Below, one piece after another: positions 6,241-10,906 of a DNA stretch of 10,906 bases (position 1 is the stretch's first letter; the number at the start of each line of letters is the position of its first letter). Source of the stretch: Bacteroidales bacterium UBA6117 (GTDB lineage: Bacteria; Bacteroidota; Bacteroidia; Bacteroidales; VadinHA17); NCBI GenBank assembly GCA_002428385.1, contig DIWB01000060.1, positions 1 through 10,906 on the forward strand. The letters run 5' to 3'. The notes below the pieces were generated by a model. That model was not told the origin of the DNA. It worked only from the letters and a program-made list of their open reading frames with translations, and did no database searches. The position numbers and the translations under genes were made by a program.

Positions 6241-7393
6241 AATTCCCCGCCAGCGAATTATAATAATCGTTGAATATGGTCTTTATCAGAGGCTTGTAAT
6301 ACAGCCAGAAGAATCTGCGGCTGTCAGCGGGCTTTTCAGAGTAATTAATTCCCTTTATTCCGTTGAATCCCTTCAGTCTCGACAGACAATATGTTACATC
6401 ATTGTTGGCAAAGTCGCCCGAGAAATAGAATACCCTCCCCGTTACAGTGTCCTGCGTAACTGCCGGAAAGCTGCTGCCAAGCATTTTGCCGGCCAGAAGA
6501 GTGTCGCCCAGAGCAGTTGTTGCCAGCTCAAAGTTTGAAATGACATTACCGTCGAGCGGGTCGATTATTTCAAACCATTTGTCAAAGGAAACAGTTTCAG
6601 GCACCCCGTATTTTGATGCATTTTCCGCTCCGGTATGGATATAAGGCCTGGCATCGGTGAGATGTGTCCCCTCTTCCAGAACCATTATATTCTTTTGGCT
6701 CAGCAGGACTATTCCGGGTTTTGTGAATGTCCATGGTCTGCCGTATTCCTTTCTGTACATGGCAGTCATCCAGACGGGGAAGTTCTTTGCCGTGGTATCG
6801 AGTTTCTCAAAATATTTGCCTGACCATCCGGAAATTTTGATGCCGAGTTTTTCCTGGGTTCTGTAGGATTCGAATTCAGGAGTAGGAAAATCGAGGGTGT
6901 TGTATTCGAGTATTATCAGTTTGTTCCTGTTTTTCATTTCATTGACCAGCAGATAGTCGGTGTTATTCAGACCGCCGTATATCTTTCTTGACCGTCTGCT
7001 CTTATTGACGCCAACGTACCAGTCGTTGAAAAAGACCCCGTAAGTATCGGCAAAATATATTGCATCGGTCTTTTCAGGAAGGTCGAGCATTTCGGAGAGG
7101 TGATACTCATTTGTGGTGTTTCCCCTGTCCTTGAGAGGTCGTGTGGGCGCAAACCCGTAATAGTCTTTCTTGTACGAATAGGATGATTTCTTCTCCTTTT
7201 TGACAAAACGATCGTTGTTGAGTATCCAGGCCAGCGATTTATGATTTAGCCGGTCGAGAGTGGGCACGGTTTTATCGAGAATCAGCACGTCGAGAGGCTT
7301 CTTCTCCTGAAAAGTCCATCGGATCAGGTTAAAAAAGGGAAAGGCAAATATCAGAACAATAATGCCCAGGGTTATCAGCAAAGACTTTTTCAT
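6239..7393 (-). CDS. Membrane-anchored conserved-type protein of unknown function
   Basis: The 384-residue product starts with a hydrophobic segment (residues 4-24) that reads as an uncleaved membrane anchor, leaving the rest in the periplasm. Residues 34-62 (LDVLILDKTVP…HKSLAWILNN) and 111-166 (AIYFADTYGVFF…YGGLNNTDYLLVNEM…KLIILEYNT) alternate hydrophobic strands with helices, and the GGLN and EYN elements are reminiscent of a class I glutamine-amidotransferase-like (ThuA/DUF4350-type) Rossmann fold. That resemblance is only a guess: no Cys-His-Glu triad is evident. Residues 288-384 could form a second domain. I do not recognise a named family. The gene is transcribed towards the sigma/regulator unit and divergently from rarA. 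Candidate promoter elements on the minus strand (complement of 7463-7466 and 7437-7444) are weak. Confidence 0.85.
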   Translation of the reverse strand: MKKSLLITLGIIVLIFAFPFFNLIRWTFQEKKPLDVLILDKTVPTLDRLNHKSLAWILNNDRFVKKEKKSSYSYKKDYYGFAPTRPLKDRGNTTNEYHLSEMLDLPEKTDAIYFADTYGVFFNDWYVGVNKSRRSRKIYGGLNNTDYLLVNEMKNRNKLIILEYNTLDFPTPEFESYRTQEKLGIKISGWSGKYFEKLDTTAKNFPVWMTAMYRKEYGRPWTFTKPGIVLLSQKNIMVLEEGTHLTDARPYIHTGAENASKYGVPETVSFDKWFEIIDPLDGNVISNFELATTALGDTLLAGKMLGSSFPAVTQDTVTGRVFYFSGDFANNDVTYCLSRLKGFNGIKGINYSEKPADSRRFFWLYYKPLIKTIFNDYYNSLAGN

Positions 7394-7729
7394 AACTGAA
7401 TTAATATCTGAAACTCTACAAGTACTGTTTTACAAAAACATTTACAGACAGTAAAATAACTCCAAATCGTCTTTTTTATTTTCCGCAAACGCAATATTTT
7501 ATGCCAATTTAGCAAAAAATATCAAATCAGTGCCATCTAGTATCCGAAAGCTGAATTATTGCCCCTGCGATCGGGCCCTCACTCCATTTTTCAATAGGAC
7601 AGTATCATTATCGCGTAGTTAAGATGGAACCCGGAGCTGTCGATATCGATGCATCTGCTCCAAGGTTTGTTGGAGGACCCTTATTCACTTTCCCCGAATG
7701 TTTTATTACTTTTACGCAAATATCCGATC
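7394..7729. promoter_or_regulatory. Divergent intergenic region between the unknown membrane gene and rarA
   Basis: The left half (7394-7545) is AT-rich and should hold the minus-strand gene's promoter; AACATTTA (7437-7444) with CAAA (7463-7466) on the plus strand is a weak phylum-type pair on the opposite strand. The right half (7555-7690) is noticeably more GC-rich and contains a perfect 10-bp palindrome TCGATATCGA (7640-7649) and a hairpin CTCCAA-GGTTTG-TTGGAG (7658-7675). No RNA gene was recognised. A 48-codon ORF runs 7624-7770 into rarA; see findings. Confidence 0.5.
7707..7714 (+). promoter_or_regulatory. Possible -7 element of rarA
   Basis: TACTTTTA matches the Bacteroidetes -7 consensus TAnnTTTG at seven of eight positions. 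It would place transcription start near 7720 and leave a leader of about 10 nt before the ATG at 7730. No clear TTTG lies at the expected -33 distance, so this is tentative. Confidence 0.3.
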
Positions 7730-9025
7730 ATGCTGGCAAATCAACCACTGGCCGACAGGCTCAGACCTAAAACACTTGACGAATTCTGCGGGCAGGAGCA
7801 TCTTGTAGGCCGTAACGGTGTATTAAGGAAAGCCATTGAATCGGGAAACATTCCCTCATTCATTCTCTGGGGCCCTCCCGGAGTCGGCAAGACCACGCTT
7901 GCCTGGATCGTTGCAAGCACACTTAAAAGGCCTTTTTTTCACCTCAGCGCTGTACATTCGGGTGTCAGGGATGTAAGGGAAACCATCGACAAGGCAAAGA
8001 AACAGCAGTTTTTCAATCAGCCCAATCCGGTCCTGTTCATAGATGAGATCCACCGTTTCAACAAGTCACAGCAGGACTCGCTTCTCGGGTCGGTGGAACA
8101 GGGAATAATAACTCTGATTGGCGCCACCACTGAAAACCCGTCATTTGAGGTCATCTCCCCCCTCCTTTCGCGCTGTCAGGTTTATGTCCTTAATCCTCTG
8201 GGGGAAAAAGAGCTGGAAAATCTTCTCGACAGGGCTTTGAAAAAGGATTTATATCTTGGAAAATTTGACATAGAGATCAGAGAATATGAGGCTCTTCTCA
8301 GAATTTCCGGCGGTGATGCCAGAAAGCTGTTCAACGCTCTCGAGCTGGTTGTTTCAGGCGAATCGGACGAGAATGCCTCAGAGAAAATAATCATCGACAA
8401 CGAAAAGGTTCTCAGGCATGTACAGAAGAATCTGGCTATTTACGACAAGAATGGAGAACAGCACTATGATATAATATCGGCTTTCATCAAGTCGATGAGG
8501 GGAAGTGATCCAAACGCAACTGTCTACTGGCTTGCAAGGATGGTTGAGGGCGGCGAGGATCCCAAATTCATTGCCAGAAGGATGCTGATACTTGCCGCCG
8601 AGGATATCGGATTGGCGAATCCCAACGCCCTGCTTCTGGCACAGGCCTGCTTTGAATCGATAAATGTGGTTGGTTGGCCCGAATCGAGGATCATTCTTTC
8701 CGAAACGGCGGTTTATCTTGCAACATCCCCAAAGAGCAACGCTTCATACATCGCAATTGAGAGCGCCCAGGCGTTGGTAAGGGAAAAAGGCGATCTGCCG
8801 GTGCCACTTCACATCAGGAATGCCCCGACAAAGCTCATGAAGGATCTCGGATATCATAAGGGTTACAAGTATGCTCACGATTTTGACGGCAATTTCATCA
8901 GGGATGAATTCCTTCCGGATGAAATCAGCGGTACCAGATTCTACGATCCCGGGGCCAATCCAAGAGAGGAGGAAATCAGGAAAAAACTGAAAGACATGTG
9001 GAAGGGTAAATATAATTATGATTAA
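7730..9025 (+). CDS. rarA: Replication-associated recombination protein A (MgsA/RarA/WRNIP1 AAA+ ATPase)
   Basis: The 431-residue product is a complete RarA. It is an AAA+ ATPase related to clamp-loader subunits that acts as a tetramer at stalled replication forks and interacts with SSB. The N-terminus NQPLADRLRPKTLDEFCGQ is the family hallmark. Walker A GPPGVGKT is at 48-55, Walker B VLFIDE at 101-106, sensor 1 around IGATTENPSF (130-139), and the arginine-finger SRC motif includes Arg148. The C-terminal half contains the tetramerisation helices (…AEDIGLANPNAL…, …APTKLMKDLGYHKGYKYAHDF…). The ATG at 7730 was chosen because the conserved sequence begins right after it; an in-frame ATG at 7649 would add 27 residues unlike the family and would lie upstream of the candidate -7 box. 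kdsA follows after 45 nt, with its own promoter. Confidence 0.97.
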   Translation: MLANQPLADRLRPKTLDEFCGQEHLVGRNGVLRKAIESGNIPSFILWGPPGVGKTTLAWIVASTLKRPFFHLSAVHSGVRDVRETIDKAKKQQFFNQPNPVLFIDEIHRFNKSQQDSLLGSVEQGIITLIGATTENPSFEVISPLLSRCQVYVLNPLGEKELENLLDRALKKDLYLGKFDIEIREYEALLRISGGDARKLFNALELVVSGESDENASEKIIIDNEKVLRHVQKNLAIYDKNGEQHYDIISAFIKSMRGSDPNATVYWLARMVEGGEDPKFIARRMLILAAEDIGLANPNALLLAQACFESINVVGWPESRIILSETAVYLATSPKSNASYIAIESAQALVREKGDLPVPLHIRNAPTKLMKDLGYHKGYKYAHDFDGNFIRDEFLPDEISGTRFYDPGANPREEEIRKKLKDMWKGKYNYD

Positions 9026-9032
9026 GAGCGCT

Positions 9033-9063
9033 TTTGGAAACCGGACCTATATTATTATATTTA
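9033..9063 (+). promoter_or_regulatory. Bacteroidetes-type promoter of kdsA
   Basis: TTTG at 9033-9036 is separated by 19 nt from TATATTTA at 9056-9063. This fits the phylum's primary-sigma promoter (TTTG, 19-21 nt, TAnnTTTG) with one mismatch at the last base. It sits in the 45-bp rarA-kdsA gap, so kdsA can be expressed independently. The expected start of transcription falls at or only a few bases before the ATG at 9071. Confidence 0.6.
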
Positions 9064-9070
9064 CATCTTG

Positions 9071-9898
9071 ATGAAACAGCTTACACCAGACATTCCGGGC
9101 CTGAAATACGGTGATTCCGGGAATTTCCTGCTTATTGCCGGACCCTGCGTGGTTGAGAGTGAAGATATTGTATTCAGTATCGCGGAAAGCCTTGTGAAGC
9201 TTTCTGACCTCTACTCAATACCATTCATTTTCAAGTCATCGTACCGTAAAGCCAACCGCTCCAAAGCCGATTCATTCACAGGCATAGGCGACATCAGGGC
9301 GCTCGAGATCCTCGCTGAGGTAAGAAAACGTTTTTCGGTCCCGGTTATAACCGACATCCACAATCCATCGGAAGCCGGTATTGCTGCCGGTTATGTTGAC
9401 GTCCTTCAGATCCCTGCCTTTTTATGCCGTCAGACCGACCTGCTTGAGGCGGCTGCCATTACCGAGAAATGGATAAACATCAAGAAAGGTCAGTTTTTGT
9501 CCGGAGCCTCAATGAAATTTGCAGTTGAAAAGGTTCGCGGAGCCGGCAATGAAAAAATCATGCTCACCGAACGGGGCAACATGTTCGGTTACCAGGATCT
9601 TGTTGTTGACTACAGAAATATTCCGATGATGCAGAAGATCGGTGTGCCTGTCATTATGGACATCACCCATTCACTTCAGCAGCCCAATCAGGCCAGGGGG
9701 GTGTCGGGAGGAAACCCTGAAATGATAGAGACTATCGGAAAGGCTGCGATCAGCGTGGGAGCCGACGGAATCTTCATCGAGACCCATCCCGATCCGGCTT
9801 CAGCCCTTTCTGACGGGGCGAATATGCTGAAGCTCTCAAAAATGGAACGACTTTTGATAATGCTGACAGCATTGCGAAAGACTATCAATACCTTCTAA
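9071..9898 (+). CDS. kdsA: 3-deoxy-8-phosphooctulonate synthase (KDO-8-phosphate synthase)
   Basis: This 275-residue cytoplasmic TIM-barrel enzyme condenses phosphoenolpyruvate with arabinose 5-phosphate to make KDO-8-phosphate, the precursor of the Kdo that links lipid A to core sugars. Conserved parts include AGPCVVES (23-30), FKSSYRKANRSK (54-65), QIPAFLCRQTDLL (113-125), NIKKGQFLS (136-144) and FIETHPDP (235-242). Cys26, His200, Glu237 and Asp248 match the four metal ligands of the metal-dependent class known from Aquifex; the E. coli class has Asn in place of the Cys. SYRKANRS replaces the usual SFDKANRS; I recall the same change in Bacteroides enzymes, so it is probably lineage-typical. 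The ATG at 9071 is preferred to the TTG at 9068. The LolA-like gene follows 26 nt downstream. Confidence 0.98.
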   Translation: MKQLTPDIPGLKYGDSGNFLLIAGPCVVESEDIVFSIAESLVKLSDLYSIPFIFKSSYRKANRSKADSFTGIGDIRALEILAEVRKRFSVPVITDIHNPSEAGIAAGYVDVLQIPAFLCRQTDLLEAAAITEKWINIKKGQFLSGASMKFAVEKVRGAGNEKIMLTERGNMFGYQDLVVDYRNIPMMQKIGVPVIMDITHSLQQPNQARGVSGGNPEMIETIGKAAISVGADGIFIETHPDPASALSDGANMLKLSKMERLLIMLTALRKTINTF

Positions 9899-9924
9899 TT
9901 AAAAAATTTACAACACATTTAAAA

Positions 9925-10623
9925 ATGAAAAAATTATTTCTCGCAGCAACCTTTCTTATTGCAGCAACCGCACTGAATGCCCAGAGCCTGGATGAAATCA
10001 TCAGCAGGTATACCGTTGCAAACAAGCTCGACAAGATTGGCAACATCAAAACCATCAAAATCGCAGCAAAGACCTCAGTGATGGGTATGGATATGCCCAT
10101 AGAAATGTGGATGAAGAGTCCGAACAAGATTAAAACAGTAACCAGCATCCAGGGACAGGAAATGATCCAGCTCTTTGACGGTGAAAAAGGATATATGGTT
10201 AATCCGATGACAGGCTCCACAACGCCGGTGGAACTTACGCCAGAACAGGTGAATCAGATTGACAGAAACAACTATTTCAACAACTACATGGCTCAGTATC
10301 TTAAGGAAGGGAAACTGGCTCTCGAAGGAGAGGAAAGCGTAAACGGGAAGCAGGCATACAAGATCAGGGCCGATCTCGGGAACGGAACCAATGCATATAT
10401 GTTTATCGACAAAGCTTCCAGTCTCCTGGTGAAAACCATTGCCACAGTAAATCAGCAAGGCATGGATATCACAGTTGAATCGTTCCCTTCGGAATACACC
10501 GAGACCAGCGGAGTATTTCTCCCCATGAAGACCACTACCTCTACCAGCGGTATGGAGATAGTGACCACCTTCACCAAGGTTGAAGTTGACATACCTATTG
10601 ATGACAGTGTTTTTAAACTATAA
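9925..10623 (+). CDS. LolA-like outer-membrane lipoprotein-sorting family protein
   Basis: The 232-residue protein has a cleavable signal peptide (likely cut after Ala19, ALNA|QS). The mature part is a run of antiparallel strands typical of the LolA/LppX fold: it starts with a helix (LDEIISRYTVANKLDKIGNI), then MPIEMWMKSPNKIK, a surface strand QEMIQLFDGEKGYMVNP, and an ending with KTTTSTSGMEIVTTFTKVEV and DSVFKL. Family members bind lipid acyl chains in the hollow of a half-barrel, but this Bacteroidetes subgroup is annotated by similarity and its cargo is unknown; it need not be LolA itself. The 26-nt A-rich gap after kdsA, without a terminator, suggests co-transcription. A bidirectional terminator follows 24 nt after the stop. 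Confidence 0.88.
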   Translation: MKKLFLAATFLIAATALNAQSLDEIISRYTVANKLDKIGNIKTIKIAAKTSVMGMDMPIEMWMKSPNKIKTVTSIQGQEMIQLFDGEKGYMVNPMTGSTTPVELTPEQVNQIDRNNYFNNYMAQYLKEGKLALEGEESVNGKQAYKIRADLGNGTNAYMFIDKASSLLVKTIATVNQQGMDITVESFPSEYTETSGVFLPMKTTTSTSGMEIVTTFTKVEVDIPIDDSVFKL

Positions 10624-10647
10624 TAACGACTCATTGAGCACATAATA

Positions 10648-10675
10648 AAAAGGTCATGCCCAGGCATGACCTTTT
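10648..10675. terminator. Bidirectional intrinsic terminator
   Basis: AAAAGGTCATGCC (10648-10660) and GGCATGACCTTTT (10663-10675) form a perfect 13-bp inverted repeat around CA; sterically the loop is probably four bases. The A-run on the left and T-run on the right give a U-tract in both directions, so the hairpin can stop both the kdsA/LolA-like transcript and the RNase P RNA transcript arriving from the right. Confidence 0.92.
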
Positions 10676-10682
10676 ATTATTT

Positions 10683-10906
10683 AAGCAGCCGGCCTGTAAG
10701 CCGGATTCTGTTCCTGCCGGGTCATCTGCGAGAGATATTCCGGCCGGTTTTCATCATTTATCTTGTCCCGCAATCACTTGCAGGATCATACGACCTACCC
10801 CCCGGCATCGGACGAGCAGCCCTTATTGCCGGTATACATGGTCTTTCAACCCATGAGGTGTACGGCTCCCGGTGTTGCCACCGGAACCGGTGAGCTCTTA
10901 CCTCAC
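10683..10906 (-). ncRNA. rnpB: RNase P RNA, bacterial class A (3' portion, runs off the window)
   Basis: Read on the minus strand, the sequence contains hallmarks of the RNase P ribozyme that matures tRNA 5' ends: GGTAAGAGCTCACCGG near the window edge (complement of 10887-10902), a P12-type hairpin CCGGTG-GCAA-CACCGG (10869-10884), a GGTAGG…GATCC stretch, the AGATAAATGAT segment, and the universal ACAGAA (10706-10711) followed by TCCGGCTTACAGGCCGGCTGCTT at the 3' end. The RNA 3' end is placed near 10683 from the P1 strand and the adjoining terminator. About 224 nt are present; the class usually has 350-400 nt, so the 5' part, including P1's other strand and P4, lies outside. The short plus-strand ORFs here are spurious. 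Confidence 0.95.

Noticed and set aside
7649..7729. 27-residue N-terminal extension of RarA
   Set aside because: The extension is unlike the family, whose conserved sequence starts just after the ATG at 7730, and a candidate -7 box lies inside it.
9885..10458. Minus-strand ORFs of 111 and 127 codons opposite the LolA-like gene
   Set aside because: Shadows of the real gene, whose signal peptide, strand pattern and position are convincing.
10656..10893. Two overlapping plus-strand ORFs of 66 and 75 codons
   Set aside because: They are translations of the strand opposite the RNase P RNA gene; peptides such as ACKPDSVPAG are a familiar false annotation over rnpB.

Overview
The window reads as chromosomal DNA of a Bacteroidota member, most likely Bacteroidales or a relative. 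Supporting signs are exported proteins with leaders ending in ...AQ or in a lipobox, LVIVD-repeat and small beta-barrel envelope proteins, A-rich leaders without Shine-Dalgarno sites, a promoter of the phylum's TTTG-N19-TAnnTTT type before kdsA, and a KdsA of the Bacteroidetes variety. Nothing indicates phage, plasmid or CRISPR.

Layout. Bases 1-874 hold no convincing complete gene: a possible C-terminal tail of an upstream gene (2-76), a cluster of GC-rich palindromes bounded by an exact 16-bp inverted repeat (336-658), and an AT-rich serpin upstream region with a 9-bp direct repeat. Then come five plus-strand genes: a lipoprotein serpin (875-2122); an LVIVD beta-propeller lipoprotein (2261-3547); a small beta-barrel protein (3551-4291); an ECF sigma factor (4360-4956); and an overlapping single-span membrane protein with a barrel-like C-terminus, probably its regulator (4949-6184). 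A minus-strand membrane-anchored protein of unknown function (6239-7393) converges on this block. After a 336-bp divergent gap come rarA (7730-9025), kdsA (9071-9898) and a LolA-like periplasmic protein (9925-10623), all plus strand. The right end carries the 3' part of the RNase P RNA gene on the minus strand, separated from the LolA-like gene by a bidirectional terminator.

How the genes fit together. LVIVD protein, barrel protein, sigma factor and membrane regulator are closely spaced and look like one envelope-sensing transcription unit; the serpin may belong to the same surface programme but is separated by a repeat array. kdsA supplies Kdo for lipopolysaccharide, and the LolA-like protein also acts in the envelope. 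rarA and rnpB are housekeeping genes.

Most unusual: two tandem arrays built wholly of 7-bp units, of unrelated sequence, each beginning exactly 7 nt after a stop codon (serpin and sigma-regulator genes). Also notable are the sigma partner whose single inner-membrane span is joined to an outer-membrane-like barrel, and a kdsA promoter so close to the ATG that its mRNA is probably leaderless. No clearly new defence or mobile system was found.
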